A stretch of DNA of 64,000 nt from NCBI RefSeq assembly GCF_020921035.1, contig NC_063155.1:29691294-29755293 (forward strand), read 5' to 3'. Position numbers and translations under genes: made by a program. This document shows positions 1 through 13,369 of this stretch, one piece after another (position 1 is the stretch's first letter; each line of letters starts with the position of its first letter). This DNA comes from Rhodamnia argentea. Lineage: Eukaryota > Streptophyta > Magnoliopsida > Myrtales > Myrtaceae. The notes beneath the pieces were generated by a model, which was given only the letters and a program-made list of their open reading frames with translations, had not been told where the DNA came from and did no database searches.

Positions 1-103
1 TTCAATACCACTTATTACGTGAGACTTGTATTGCTATTCCTCAAAATAGCAAAAATACCTTCATTCTTTATAAAATATATATCATAAATACACTCATATT
101 TCA

Positions 104-491
104 CGAGAAAATTATCAAGGAGGTCCCAAATCAATGATAATTGTGTCGGTTCGATTCTAAACCTTTTGTAATTATACCAATTCAGTCCATTTGGCTGGCG
201 ACGCCGACATGGCAAAATTTTAATAATGTCTTAATATTTTTTAAATCCTTTGAATTATTTTATATATATTTATTTTTTTATGTCTTTTTTTTCTTTTCAT
301 TTTTTTAGGGTTTAGGCCGGCGGCCTCTTGCTGGCCACCAGCCCCTAGGCGAGGTCCCGCGAGCCCTCATTGGCTGCTGGACTGAATTGACATAATTGTA
401 AAATGTTTATGACTGAATTTGTCAAAAAAAAGTTTAGAAATGAATTGATATGATCATAATAAATTTAAGACTTTTTTTTTATAATTCTCCC
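104..491. mobile_element. Family A TIR element (MULE-like, non-autonomous)
   Basis: The left end reads GAGAAAATTATCAAGG and the right end is its approximate inverse, finishing TAATTCTCC. Both arms carry the family hallmark of short AT-rich sentences repeated in inverted order. The flanks CATATTTCA (95-103) and CATATTTTT (492-500) agree at 7 of 9 positions, as expected for an old 9-bp target duplication. The middle is GC-rich. There is no coding capacity. Confidence 0.6.
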
Positions 492-870
492 CATATTTTT
501 GACACAGTCACTCACAAGTTCCTCACAACACTCCCACACTCACCTCATTTTTCTCACCAATGGAGACTCACCCTCCTTCGTGCTTTCTTTTCTATCTATT
601 CTCTACAACTCTAGACAAAATAAGAAGGTGGGCAGCCCATATATAGAGATTCCCACCGACAAGGTACAAAAGAAATATCTACGAGGTTCAACGCGGACTC
701 ATCTACAATTAGAAACTTTAACTACTTCCCAAGTGATTTTCTTCAACACAACTCAACTAACACTAATAGACTTCAACACCACAAGCAACAACTACTTATT
801 GTAGATATTTAATGTGTGTGTATATATATATCAGCATGGATATGTACCCCTTTTGGGTATTCTAAGATGC
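492..870. other. Gene-free stretch
   Basis: An open frame of 101 codons (499-804) exists here. Its product is low-complexity and Ser/Thr-rich, and I recognise no domain, so I do not call a gene. Confidence 0.4.
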
Positions 871-1230
871 GAGAAAATTATCCAAAAAATCATAAGCTTA
901 TTATATTTTTATCAATTCAGTTCTAAACATTTGAAGTTTATCAATGCAGTTCTAAATCTTTTCACTTTTTTCTAATTGAGTTATGCTTGGCCGAAAATCG
1001 CTGGCATGAATAATTTTTAATAATATTTGAGTATCTTTTTAATTTTGTTTGTTCTCTCTCTCTCTCTCTCTCTCTCTTCTTTTCCAGTTTCTCTTTTATC
1101 AGCAGCCGGCGAGGACCTCAGCCCTCGCTGGCCGCTGAGAGAAGGCAACAAAAAACAAAGGAAAAAAAGAGAAAAAATAATAGAAAATTTTGAAAAAAAT
1201 ATTAAATGTGAGAGTTAGGAAAATGAATTT
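871..1230. repeat. Left arm of a family A element with a (TC)n microsatellite
   Basis: The segment starts with GAGAAAATTATCC and follows the left arm of family A into its central part. A (TC)n tract lies at about 1053-1076, followed by the GC-rich middle seen in other copies. I cannot find the matching right arm, so the copy is truncated or diverged. Confidence 0.5.
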
Positions 1231-2690
1231 CCTGATCCGAAAAACAAAAATTTTTTTTATTGAAAAACGATTTCCCCAGAGCATCTTCTTTTGTCATGAA
1301 ATTTACCCTGCAACAAACGCGCCCTTCGCGTCAATGTAAAAGTCAAGGTAGGCTATTAAGTCGGAGATGTTCAGACGATATTAAAGAGTCAAACGATGGC
1401 GCCGCATATGTCGGCCGAGGTGATGGTGCAAGCGAAAGGGTTTTCCTTTTCACCGCGGAAAAAGGATGTTCGCCGACTTCGAGGTGTCGTGGCCGAGCTT
1501 TCGGACCTAATTTTTTTTGGGTAGCTCCAAGGGGTTGGAACTTCCAGTGGGCCGATAGGAAGTCAACTTGCGTTAGAATTTGGCGAATTTTTGGTGCGGC
1601 GGCTCAGCGTGCTTTTTATCCCACGTTCTTAAACAGCTCAAGTCGGAAGCTTTTTCACTGGCCCAAAAACAAAATAAAAAAAGAGGAGTCAAAAGGTTCG
1701 TGCACCGTTTGGTCTTTGTGGATATCGGTATGTCGGTACAAATTTCTTGATCAGAGGCCCCCCCATTCGGTTGATTTTAAATGACAGAATGTTCAAAGCG
1801 GAGGATGCTCAATCATAGATCACATGCAACTTCCCTAGTTGCATCTGCATGACAGATTCACAAAGACAAAAGTGACCTGACAAACAGCAAAAACACTTTT
1901 AAACAAGTGGTAAGGTTCGAAGTAGAGTCTGCCGCATAGTAGTACCAACCAATTCTAAGAACCAATTTTTAGTGTGCCCGAGATTATTATTATTATTATT
2001 GTTTGTGACAAACCCGAGATTGAGTTTGACACCAGATGATAGATGGTTAACGTAGAGTAGACTCGTCTTGCAAAATGCATCGCGAGCAGCTCGACAACGA
2101 TAATACAAAGACCCCAACCATGTTTTAGCTTGGAAAGACAGCACCTCCTCGTACTTGAAACCATTACCTGTCTAAGGGACCAACACGTAAGCCGCCTATG
2201 TGAAACATACCACCGTGGAGGGAGAAGGCTACTCGCAGAAAACTGGAGATCTGGCAAGTGAAAACTCAAAAGGTAACGGGAAGATACCTCCCATTCAGTA
2301 CTGGTAATGAGATATCCGAACGAGGCTAGACTTTCATGGTCATATGGTCTCCACATGAGAAAATCTTGTTGTGGCATCAGTCTATTCTTCCAAACTCTCA
2401 AGAAATATTAAAGGTTCAATATCCTCAAAGCCCCCATGACCGGCAATCCTTAATACTTAGCCCCAAGAGTCCCCACGCTCTTACAAGTTCGTAAAGGGAG
2501 GATTGGGAAAACCATATTACCACGGAAAGGGAAATGAAATATGACTATATCACAAGCTGTAACGAGAAGACAAAGGTTTCCAAATGCACCAGACCATCTG
2601 TCACAAGACTTCAGAAGTCGGGGATTCACCTATATCTTATAATATATGCATATGTTACAAATACCTCTAACTAATTGTGACCCGCATGCA
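1231..2690. other. No recognisable gene; (TTA)n tract
   Basis: An open frame of 174 codons runs from 1260 to 1784 on the plus strand, but I see no known domain in it. A short (TTA)n run lies at about 1984-2000. The part next to 2690 is presumably the 3' untranslated and downstream region of the minus-strand hAT-derived gene. Confidence 0.4.
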
Positions 2691-2696
2691 GATGTG

Positions 2697-5600
2697 TTAA
2701 TCCGTCAAATCATCGTCAAAAAAATCGAGATCATCATCATCAGTTGTAACAGCTCCACCAACAGAATTAACTTCAAAAGGTTCAATGACATTAGCCAAAG
2801 CAACCATTTCTACAGGCGGCTTTTCTTCATTGTCATTCTCATTAAATGTCTCTTCATTGTCATCCACATAAAATTGCTCCAAGTCATTGTAAACAATCTC
2901 CTAAATCAAGCCAAAACAGATTCAAAATTTCACTACTTTTAGAATAACAAGGAATTTAATGAACAGAAACTTTGTTTGAGCTTACCTCATTTTCTGGCTC
3001 CGATTGTCTCTCTGTTGCCACAATCCAGTCATCCAATAACATTTCCAGAATCCCACTGTCAAATGTGACCAAATCATCCGCATTTCTCCCAAGTTGATGT
3101 TCTCTCAGACGCAAGTTATAGTGAACATAGGCAAGATCATTCCATCTCTTCCGGGAAAGACTGTTATGCCTTTTGCTGTGGACTTGATCAAATATGCTCC
3201 ATGTATGTTTGCATCCGATGGACGAACAAGTTTGGCTCAGTATACGTATGGCGATCCGCTGTAGATCAAGGCAGCTTATCCCATGTTGCTGCCACCATGC
3301 AGCTATTGCAAAAATAAATCAACGGCGCAAAACTCTATCAGCAATAATCTTTTGCAGTCTCTATGTAGTAAAACTTATTTAACTGAAATGCTTGACCATT
3401 AACATGTGAGGTCACCGCTGTATAACCTGGATCGAGTTCGGCCCTAGTACTTACAGCCAAATCAGTCCCAAAGTCAGCTTTTGCAGAAACAAAGTCCGGA
3501 ATCTAGTAAGAAAATGAAACCATCAGTCAAGGAACTTAACAGTTTGAAGAGAGAAGCTTATGTGCAGCATCGATGAATAGCAGCAGAAGCCATTGTTACA
3601 GCTTGTCGAATACTCTAACCTCAAATGACCATGATCAGCAAAGAGTCTCAAAACACGAATCACATGCATGGAATTGGGAAACAAGGTCTTTTACCTGCAT
3701 TGATGCAGAGATTCTTTTTGCACTATCTGGTTCTAGTCGAACAATACACTCATTCAGACCACGGATAACTTCAGGATGCTGTAATGAATAGGATGGGGTA
3801 AGAACAAAGCTTCAAAAGTGAAGTATGATAAGAAATGACAGCCACATTAGTCTCATACCAATACAAAATCATGACGATAACGATAAGAGGGATTAAGAAA
3901 ATAGGCAGCCACATAAAGAGGATGATGGAACGATGAGCTTGAATGGCTGTCTACGACACTCCACAGAGGCCCATACTTTCGTACATCATCACCAACAATG
4001 GCTTTAATGGCCAGTCCAGCTCTATACATGTCATTATATACATAGGAAATCGACCGACTTTCCAAGCTGTCTATCTTTTGCAAAACTTGCATCACCGGCT
4101 CTAAAGATTTCTTTAAATACTGCATCTTCTTCCAGAATGCCACATTTAAGACAATTCTCTCCACTTCTTTACCATCCTCGCTTTTGGAAACCCTAGAAGA
4201 ATGCCATTTATTTGACTGAAACATTCTCTTGAGGTCAATTCTTTGATCAAACAGACTTTCTAAGGTGAAAAAGCTAGTGGAAAATTTTGTGAGACCTGGC
4301 ACCAGAAGTTCCTTCCCTCCAGTATGTTCTTTCTTCATAAAATTCAAGAGCCATCCAGTGTTATACACGAACTTTGTGATCTTTTTTGCTTTGTCAAAGC
4401 ATTCTGCAATCCATTTTATCTTTAGAAAATCCTCCAGCATTTGATCAATGCAATACACAGCACAAGGAGTCCAGAATAAATTCTTCCTTCGTTCTTCAAG
4501 CATCTTCCCTGCGGCTATAAAATTCTCTGTGTCTCTGGTAAGTACCTGCTTCAGGTCAAGAGGATAAGACAAAAGCCTCCTAAGCAAGCAGACAATTAAC
4601 TGAAGACATACAGTGAAAGAAAAAGGAAAGGAAGGAAAAGTGACGGACAAAAATTGATGGATTAAGTACCTGGACTACGTTCTCCTCTCCTATCTCGTCC
4701 ACTACACTATCCAATAACATAAAAAGTTTTTCATAATCGTTGATTATATCTGTGGCATCAACCGAGGAAACAAAATAAACACCACGAGGGCAGGAGACCA
4801 AGAGGTTTATCACAATGTTCCCCTGCAAATCCTTCCATGTATCAGCCATTATAGAACACCCAGTAGTGGCCCATGACGCCCTTAAGTCATCTAAATGCTC
4901 CCTTATAGATGCGATCTCATCCTGAAGAAATCGGCCAGTTATCAATCGACTGGATGGACCCTTTAGACTCTGCCCATATTGACCAACTAAATCTAACATT
5001 CTATGGAAGTACGGAGAATCCGCAGCATCGGCAGGGATTCCTGCATGATAGAAGAATCTACAGATTGCAGATATCACTTCCTTGCGGCCTTTTCTATCAG
5101 CGCCCACCTTTCTTTTGCATTGCTTGTAGTGAGATGATGTCTGATTTTTAAGAGAATTTAGAAAAACAGAATCCAATCTAGACCTTTTTAACAGGTGCTC
5201 GGGGTCATTTGCACTTCCTCCAGCAAACCTGCCCTTGGTAGCATTTTTGAAGTCACTCTCCAAAGCTCTATCATCAAAAGCCAATACTTCCTTGCTTATG
5301 CATTGCAAAATTCCTTCTGTCTGCTCTTCATCCTCTTCCTCATTATCAGAGTGCATGTAAAATGCAGATATCTCCCTAGTATCTGGTTTTCGGAGTCTTC
5401 TACCTGTTCTATGCCATTTCATATTCTCCTTCATTCTATGATAGACATCTTCAGGAGCCTTTTCACAGTACGAAACTTCCCCAGGGATCCGGGCTAGATG
5501 TTGTTTAAACCGGTTGATTCCTCCGCTTATTATTTTCTCGCAGTAATTGCATTTCACCCTTTTCTTCTTTTCATCTTGAGCCACACAATGTTCCCACCCA

Positions 5601-6007
5601 GGGTCTACATACCCAAGAGACCGAAGAGGGGCAAATCTTATGACCAAGTCTCTATCATCTGCTACTTTCTTTCCCTTATGCTTATACACTGACGCTGCTT
5701 CTTCTCCATCATCATATCCGTTGGAATTGAAAGCCAAAGTTGCTTGTTCATACTCAGATTGTCTTCTTTTCCGATTAGAACGGCATCCTTCGAGGTTCTT
5801 CCTCATACTTGAACATACTTCTTCTGGAACCTTTTCGCAGTGAGTTACTTCTCCAGATATTCTAGCCAGGTGCTGCTTCAATCTGAATATTCCTCCACTA
5901 ACTACTTTTCCACAGTAGTTACATTTAACCTTCTTTTTTCTTTCATCTTGTGCAATACCATGCTCCCATCCAGGGTCAACACATCCTGTGGATCTCATTG
6001 AGGCCAT
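2697..6007 (-). CDS. hAT transposase-derived protein with two BED zinc fingers (six exons)
   Basis: The exons on the minus strand are 6007-4670, 4545-3859, 3778-3695, 3502-3427, 3302-2986 and 2900-2697. All introns are GT..AG, all phases agree, and the joined product is 901 residues. Two BED zinc fingers lie at about residues 10-60 and 133-185, each with a CNYC pair and a RxKQHLARI helix. A DUF659/hAT RNase H-like core follows (MADTWKD, then a long exon with CxxHCIDxMLED-type sequence). The C-terminal hAT dimerisation region contains AAWWQQHG and HTWSIFDQVHSKRHN, and the end is very acidic. No terminal inverted repeats are evident around it. An intact multi-exon frame with a host-like structure suggests a domesticated gene, perhaps a DNA-binding regulator, like the plant 'hAT transposon superfamily' proteins. 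That function is inferred, not shown. The start is the first Met, directly before the first BED finger. Confidence 0.86.
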
Positions 6008-7450
6008 TTCTTTGCTCGTATCAGCAAGAAAGCAGAGCCAAAACTCTATTTTATTACATACGCATCTGCCATAGACAAAATATTCACAAAATACAAATAA
6101 ATAGCCACTTCAACAACTAAACGTAGTAAATTAGAAGGGCTTCAAGAATAATATCTATCGGTAAATGTTGAGTAGGTCACAACTAAGAGACTTCACCACT
6201 TTCAGGAGCGTCTTACCCCACAGTATTATCGCTGAGAATGTCCTGACATTGAAGTAGCAACACATTTTCCTGAGTCCTCCACCTCGATTAGACTTCCAAC
6301 TAACTCAAATCCTCGGATTTTCTCAGTTGACAAATAGAATTGAAAAGATCTGCACAAGATGAAAATGGACAACCTTATAGACCCTCCTGCAGCAATGACC
6401 AAGTGAAACTCTGGTGATCATGTCAAATGACAACACATGGGCATGTGGTGTCATGTAAAAAGAGAAAATTCTCCACTTGCTAAAAGCTGCTAGAAATTTT
6501 TTGCTCACTAGCTGATCGGACACGGACAATTACTTATGAAACTCAACAGTTAAATGGAACAGGCAAACGGCTGTCTCTGTTCCAAGTCATCGGAATCATA
6601 ACTAGTGAAGGAAGTTGACATGAAAACACTTACACTCCACCCAGTAAATTGAATCTAAGGTAGCGACTAGCCGTAGTCATAACAAAGCATCGCCCCATTG
6701 GAACATGCCAACCAACAATGTGTGCTTGTGATCACCAAGTCACAAGCTAAACGAGGACCAACCTGACGTCTCTGGGCGAGAACGACTCACGAGAGCAAAG
6801 TGGCACCAAATACAAAAGAATGTTCATTTACGAAGTCAAATCAATACGCAGCTTCTCTTTCCTTTTCTTTTCTGCATATCACTCAAGCAACATTTCTTTT
6901 ACCAATGCCCAAACGCCAATGAGGTTGCCATCGCCACTAAGAGGCCGGGGGCACACTGTCATTCCATCCCCCACACACACTCGTCATCGGCAACAGCGAG
7001 CGGCCAACTCGGTGTTGTAAATTTTATCACATTGCCGTATAAATGGATCATTAGAGACTGCAATTACTTGATCAACGCGTCTAAAATGCTCGGAGAAAGA
7101 TTGAGAATAACCTCAATTCGGGATCGTTTCTTCACCTTGTCTCAAAGTCCGATCATTTTTCAACCGAGAAAGGCTCAGGCGAAGATAAAGGGCTCGAAGA
7201 TACAGAAGCTGAAATTTGCGGGCAGAGAGAGAGAGAGAGAGAGAGAGCCATACCAGGGAAGTTGTGTGGTCTGCGTGGAGGAATGATACGAGGAAGAAGA
7301 CGATTCCGGGAAGCCCTTTCGACGAAGAAGGGGATTGACGAGCGCACGATAGCTGTGTAGGCGAAATGCACCGGATTATTGGTTGCTTCTATGTAATTTG
7401 TCTGAATATACAAATACAGCTAGAGTTGGATTTTATTTCATTATTCTTTT
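6008..7450. other. Upstream region of the hAT-derived gene, with a (GA)n tract
   Basis: There is no supported coding sequence. A (GA)n microsatellite at 7224-7247 reads CT-rich on the minus strand, which is typical of plant 5' untranslated leaders, so an untranslated first exon of the minus-strand gene could lie around 7150-7400. I cannot place a promoter with confidence. Confidence 0.35.
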
Positions 7451-8454
7451 TTGGACGGCGCTATTTTCACGCCTATATCACTAAATCTACTCAATTTTAT
7501 TCAAAAAGACAGAATTGCCCTCTATCATAAAATTACAATTTTAATTGGCGGTTCATTTGACCAAAAAAAAATTTGTCGGGTCCAAATTTATTTACTTTCC
7601 TTTTTATTAGTTTTCATATATCTTTGGAGGGTCTATTTACCATAATTAAGAATTTTATATGTTGATTTTTTTTATTTAAGAATTTTATATTTCATCATAA
7701 TTTTTTTTTTCTAAAAGAGAAATTTTCAAGAAATTTAGTTCTTTTCTACATAGTCGATCAAATTTATGTATATATTACTGATTAAATCAAGACATTGCAT
7801 AAAATAATAATTTTTTAAAAATTTCATTTTAGATTAACAAAAATGAATATCCTCTATGAACTGTTTATTAAAAAAAATTCAAATACCTCAAAATATTCCT
7901 AGATATTCCTTTAACATCTCAAATCCTTTGAATAAAAGTATCTCGTCAATATAGTAAGAAAAAATAAATTCTTTGGTATGGTAAATAAATAGACTTGACA
8001 TATATTTTGGACTAATGAAATTAATAAAAAGTTCACCAACAAAGTGAGCTCTTGAGACAAGAGAGACAAAAATAATAGAGAAGTATGATGAAGAAGATAC
8101 TTTTCGATTTTATAATATATCAAAGAATGTCTCTTTTTTTTTCTTACTATCATCGAGATAATTTTACATGGAGCATGTAAAACGTTATAGGAATATCTGA
8201 AAAATGCAACTATTCTTTAATACGCTAAAAAAGCAAAATATGTGAAACGCTTAAATATCCTAAATAGAAAAAAAGGAGGAGTGTGGCCAACTGGCCACAA
8301 GTTTAGATTGTAATTGAAAAATTGAGGGCAGTTTCATCTTTTAAGTATAAAAGGGGGTGGGTTTAGTCATTTAAGGATTGCAAATATCGCTACCCCTCTG
8401 TTTTTTTGTCATACATTTCATAATTCATACGCTGCGAAGAAAAAATCCACACTT
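7451..8454. other. AT-rich intergenic DNA, nothing recognised
   Basis: Very AT-rich sequence with only short open frames. No domain, RNA gene or element ends were seen. Confidence 0.4.
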
Positions 8455-8705
8455 AATGCTCTGTTTGTTTCACGAAAAATAAACGATTTGAAAAATATTT
8501 TCTTAAAAATGATTGCTTGTATTATCTGAAGCAATTAGTCAATAGAAAATGTTTTCATTATCAACAACGATTTATGTATAAATATTTTTGTGAACGATGA
8601 GAATATGTTTTTATTTATTTTTGTAAGCAATAAAAGAGATTATTTTTTGGAAAATATTTTTCAAATGGTTCATTTTTTGCGAAACAAATTGATTTGCTCT
8701 GCATG
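8455..8705. mobile_element. MITE of the 'GCTCTGTTTGTTTC' type
   Basis: The left end reads GCTCTGTTTGTTTCACG and the right end is close to its inverse (GCGAAACAAAT...GAGC-like). Related copies lie at 13432-13775 and 31825-32050, with a partial one at 28515-28680. The interior is AT-rich and palindromic, with no coding sequence. Confidence 0.55.
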
Positions 8706-9119
8706 TAGGATGCCTCATATCTATTTGAGCATACGTGACATATGATATTTCAGGAATCAATCGATTTAAGGCCATTTTACAAGGAGATTAGTCTGATTCC
8801 CCATTCCAAAAATTGGAAAGACTAGTTTACAAGAAGTGATCAATCAGGTTCTTAATTCCAAAATTAGGGAATCGACCTTGACTAGTCGATTCCCGATCTA
8901 TACCTTGAACCCGTCAATTCTACCTAGAACTTGCAAGGCTTGTTCCATTGTAGAACTTGGAATCAAACCAGTCTTGAATCGGTTCACCCCACCCTAAGTT
9001 TTCTTACTCTTTTTTTGAAATAGAAAATATTATAGAAATTGAATATGTTTAATATATTATCCTCAAGTACAAAAAAGAATTGCATTCATTTTTTATGCAT
9101 GTGCATTATATATATATAT
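8706..9119. other. Gene-free stretch
   Basis: The segment around 8760-8990 is similar in wording ('ttggaacc', 'gaaccttg'-type phrases) to sequence upstream of kiwellin copy 1 and downstream of copy 2. It is probably an old dispersed repeat. No gene was seen. Confidence 0.3.
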
Positions 9120-9612
9120 GGATTAATATTACAAAAAATCTCAAACCTGGTACACTGTGACAAATTTAATCCAACTTATTTTTTGGACCATAAAAAATTT
9201 CAAACCGATACACCTATAACAAATTTACCCTAAACAATCTTTCCGACCACCAAAAATCCAAAACTGGTACATCTATAATAAATTTACCCTAAACTAATTA
9301 TTTTGACTACCAAAAATCTCGAATTGATATACATGTAACAAATTTACCCTCAATTAGTTTTCATTAAATTGGATTAATACCACAAAAACCTCAAATTGAT
9401 ACAAATGTAAGTAATAGAGGATAAAAACCCTAAAGTATACATCGGACACTTGTCACATGTCATCCAAATTAGAAATTTGATGATAAAAAGGGAGGTAGAT
9501 TTGTCACGGGTATACTAATTTGGGGTAAATTTATCAAAGGTGTAGCAGTTTAGGGTTTTTGTTGGTAAAAAAATAATTTGGAGTAAATTTGTCACAAGTA
9601 TACCGATATATA
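9120..9612. repeat. Foldback repeat built of ~70-80 bp subrepeats
   Basis: Four degenerate tandem units share the phrase ACAAATTTACCCTAAA and occupy about 9120-9400. From about 9490 to 9610 similar units recur in inverted orientation (GGGTAAATTTATCA, GGAGTAAATTTGTCAC). The whole could fold into a long hairpin. It resembles the element at 29824-30876. Confidence 0.55.
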
Positions 9613-10986
9613 ATAAAATGAAACCAAAAAGAAAAAGAAAAGGAAAAAAAAAAGCCCCAACAGGTTCCAAAGTCACTAGGGTCCGTTTTCGGTTCCAATA
9701 CCAGCCATGACAGGGTAGGCTTTAGGTTCTTTGAAACATATCCACCTTGAAACCGACCGCATTCATCATGTCACCGTCCAAATCTCTTGAAGAAATTAAT
9801 TTCACATTATTTTATTATTTTTTCCTAAAGTTATTTTTTCTCATATCATAGTCGTTTCAAAATTAAATTACCTAAAAAATGCCATGTTTTTAACTCATCA
9901 CTATTTTGAATCCAAAAACAAGACATTCAAGATAACTTACCAAAGTGTAATGGATCTAAATACTTATATGGGCGATTAAGTGTATTGAGATATATCATGT
10001 TGACATGTATAATGTAATATTTCATTATGAAATAAACTTGCGAATTAGATTATTTGGAAATTCTAAACCTCACAAAGTCTCCCGAATATTGAGTAACTGA
10101 CATTAAACTAGGTAGAACACTATAAAAATGGGCGAGTAGCAGGGAAGCAATATAACCTAGTGGTACAGTGTCATTTGCCTCTCGCCAATTTCAACATAAA
10201 GTCAACCGCGTACCTCTTTATGAAAAGCATTGAAAGCGTCCTCTATCTATCGCTCCGTATTAACGGTAAAGGGCATAGGCTGTGCTATAAATGTCTTATG
10301 CATGTGGGTGTACAATACTAAGGATTGAAGGAATTTTGCTACTTTAGGATTGCTATAACAAAGGCACCGACACGCTCTGGGAGTCTCCATGTTGAGATTA
10401 AAAAAAAAAACACTAAAAAACAAAGAAAGAATTACGAGTCAATTGGCAAAGAAAAGTAGTTTAAGAATGAATTGACACAATTGCAATAGGTTTATAATTT
10501 TTTTAGTAATTTTCCTTATAAAATTAAATGTGCTTGTGATGAAATGACTTAGAATGGAAAAATCAAAGTAAGATAGAGTATTCGATAGCACCGTAAAAGC
10601 TTTTTGGACTCATTTATTAAAATTGTGCAGATCAAAATACTAATTATGAACAACTGTCGTGAAAAGTCAATAATTGAGAGTGTCTTATTGTCTTCACCTT
10701 TATAACTCGAATTAAAACTTAAACACTAATCCGAATAATTCTTGATGTGCCTTAACAAGCCTTAGTTCTATTGCAATTAAACATCTAAAGAATTGGAATG
10801 AACATTGATCCCAGTGATATCCCTAAACCAAGTAAAATTTCCTTGTTCATCAATCTGTAGCATGTTCCATCGAGGTTTAACTCAAAACTTACGAGTGTCA
10901 TGACCCTTAATAATGGTCATGCATGGATAGCGTCTCCCATCATCATCTCGAGAATGATACCTTACTAACGAAATCACTTATAGATC
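9613..10986. other. Gene-free stretch
   Basis: AT-rich sequence with no open frame of note. No RNA gene or element ends were recognised. Confidence 0.4.
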
Positions 10987-11957
10987 ATGAAAATTATCAA
11001 AAAAGTCCTAAACTTATTGCAATTGTGCTAATTCAGTCCTATACTCTTTTTTTTTTTTTGCCGATTCAAACCTAAACTTTTTGCAATTGTGTGAATTCAG
11101 TCCATTCGATAAATTTTGGCTGGTCGGTGCTAACGTGGACATTAGCCGGCAACATAATATTGTGATATTTTTTTTAAATAATATTTATATTTATATTTAT
11201 ATTTATTTATTATTATTTTTAACTCTCTTCTCCAGCCTCTTCGGCCCAGATCTAATCGCCCGGCCGACCTAGCTCGGCGATGAGAGGACCCTTTATGTCA
11301 GAAATTGCAACACCCATCATGGGTCGCCATTGAAACTGCCTCTCTCACTCTGAAAAGTTTTCACTTGTGTTCTTGATTCTCCCTCTCTTCCGGAGCAATG
11401 CTGGGGGCATTTGTCAATGATGGAATGCCCTTCACCGGCAAAAACATAGCAAGTTTCTTCCTTTTCTCCTTGTCTTTCGTGTGGTCGTCTCTGTTTTCGT
11501 ATTTCCGTGCAAATTTTCGATCTCGCGAGGGTAGTGGGTCGAAGGTGGCCATACTCTGATTTCTTCTTATGAGATTTTCGAACTAGGGTTCTTTAGCCTG
11601 GTGACGTTGAGCCTCGCCATGACTGGGTGAGGCACAACCTTGCAAGACTGGCGAGGTTGGTTGGCCGTTGCCTCTGGCTGATCGCTGCCGGTGGCCGGCT
11701 AGAGGAGGAAGATGGAAGAAAAAAATAGAAGAAAGAAAAAGAAAAGAAAAGAAAGGAAAAAGGAAATAAAAAATTCATGAAAATATTAAAATATTATGTC
11801 CCCGGACAGCTAGTGTCGGCTGACCAAAATTAACCGGACGGATTGAATTGACACAATTGCAAAAGATTTAGGATTGAATCAACAAAAAAAAAAGAAGTTT
11901 ATGATTGAATTGACATAATTGCAATAGTTTTAAGACTTTTTTTTGGTAATTCTTCCC
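10987..11957. mobile_element. Family A MULE-like element with 9-bp target duplication
   Basis: The left arm starts ATGAAAATTATCAAAAAAGTC and the right arm ends with its inverse, ...GGTAATTCTTCCC. The 9-bp direct repeat TTATAGATC flanks it exactly (10978-10986 and 11958-11966), the signature of a Mutator-like transposase. The middle is GC-rich with a poly-purine tract and no transposase, so the element is non-autonomous. This is one of the best preserved copies of the family here. Confidence 0.8.
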
Positions 11958-12114
11958 TTATAGATCTCACTTCAGGTATCAAAGTTTTTTCTTTTGTTTT
12001 ATGATAGTGACGACAATGCGAAAAAGAAGTGAGACTTAGCTCACAGCTCGAGGGATAGAGACGAAGCACTTGTAGTGGTCCAAGGCCCGCCAAGGAATAA
12101 GGGCATTAGAAGTC

Positions 12115-12775
12115 ATAATACTTATTACGAAAATGCAATTAATTCCTAAAACCTTCAAAACGTACAATTAAGTCATAAAACTTACCAAATTGGTGCAATC
12201 AAGTCATTCTGTTAACTCCTTCCAATTTGACTAACGAAAATGTTAACGTGATTTTTTATATTATTTTCTCTATTCTACATGGACCTTATGTGGCAAAAAA
12301 GACATCGTTTTGATCAAAATCTAATTGTTTTTATGCAAATTTCATTTAAGTTACAATAAAAAATAAACAATATTTAAAAAATACAAAAACAATAAGGCAA
12401 AAAACATAGGCGAGGGTTGCTGCCACTGCCGTTGCATGCCCTTTCCCCACCAACGCTAGCCCCCCGCAACGACGGTGGGGAGGCGAGGGTTGCAAGCCCT
12501 CGCATGAGTTTTCCTTTTAATTTTTTTTAAAGTTTGCTTATTTTTAATTTATTTTAAATAAAATATGTATTAAAAAAATCAAATTTTGGCGTTTTGGTCA
12601 TGCCATCACCACATAGGATAGAAAAATCAATTAAAAAAAACTATGCTAGCATTTTCTGTTAGCCAAGCTAGATATAATTAACCGAAGGATTTGATTGCAC
12701 CAATTTGATAAGTTTTAATATTCAATTGCACTTTCATGATAAATTTTAAGACTTTCAGTGCACTTATCCTGCTCA
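12115..12775. repeat. Foldback TIR element (family B)
   Basis: The arms are about 130-150 bp. The left includes GCAATTAATTCCTAAAACCTT and the right, inverted, includes GATAAATTTTAAGACTTTC. The middle holds a GC-rich stretch at about 12415-12500. I could not identify a clear target duplication. There is no coding capacity. Confidence 0.5.
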
Positions 12776-13070
12776 TCAAAAGGAACACTAGAGCAAAACA
12801 TTCAATTTGCGAGTGATGAACAATTGAGGGATGAAGTTGAGTCTTTTAAACACATCATATAATCCAGGCAATCAAAGATTCTGGAGGCCCTTCATACATT
12901 ATTACCTTTGATTTCACGAAGAAGGAAAAGGTGAAACAACTTGGAAGGATCACGCGTGCATTCTCATTTTCATGGCCCGGAAGTTGATTCTCTCAGCCAG
13001 GCCCAACATCAGATCTGAGTTTTACTAATTAATTCATCAAAGCTCGAGAATAACTTTGACGAGTGTTGCC

Positions 13071-13369
13071 TAGGGGTGACAAAATCAACTGGAAAATCGA
13101 ACCTAACCGCTAACAGAATATCTTTGAATTTGCTTGCATGGTGAGACTCAGCTAGTGGCCACCGGCTCTGCCGGCTTTGAACCAAAAATGAAAAAAGAAA
13201 AGCAAAGAAAGTAAAAATAAAAATAAAAATAAAAATCAAGCACCTAACTAAACTAGATTTTTGGTTCAGTTCAGCACAGGATTGAGTTTAGTCTAAGCTT
13301 ACACCCCAATGGTTCGGTTCACTTCGATTTTCAAAAAAGTCAAATCAACCTGAACCATTGACACCCCTA
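13071..13369. mobile_element. hAT-type MITE with 8-bp target duplication
   Basis: The ends are TAGGGGTG and CACCCCTA, the common TIR of plant hAT elements. They are flanked by GTGTTGCC (13063-13070) and GTGTTACC (13370-13377), an 8-bp duplication with one mismatch. At 299 bp it is a non-autonomous element. An (AAAAAT)n tract lies inside, at about 13213-13236. Confidence 0.7.

Noticed and set aside
4909-5843. Plus-strand open frames of 64-100 codons
   Set aside because: They are antisense shadows of the large first exon of the hAT-derived gene.
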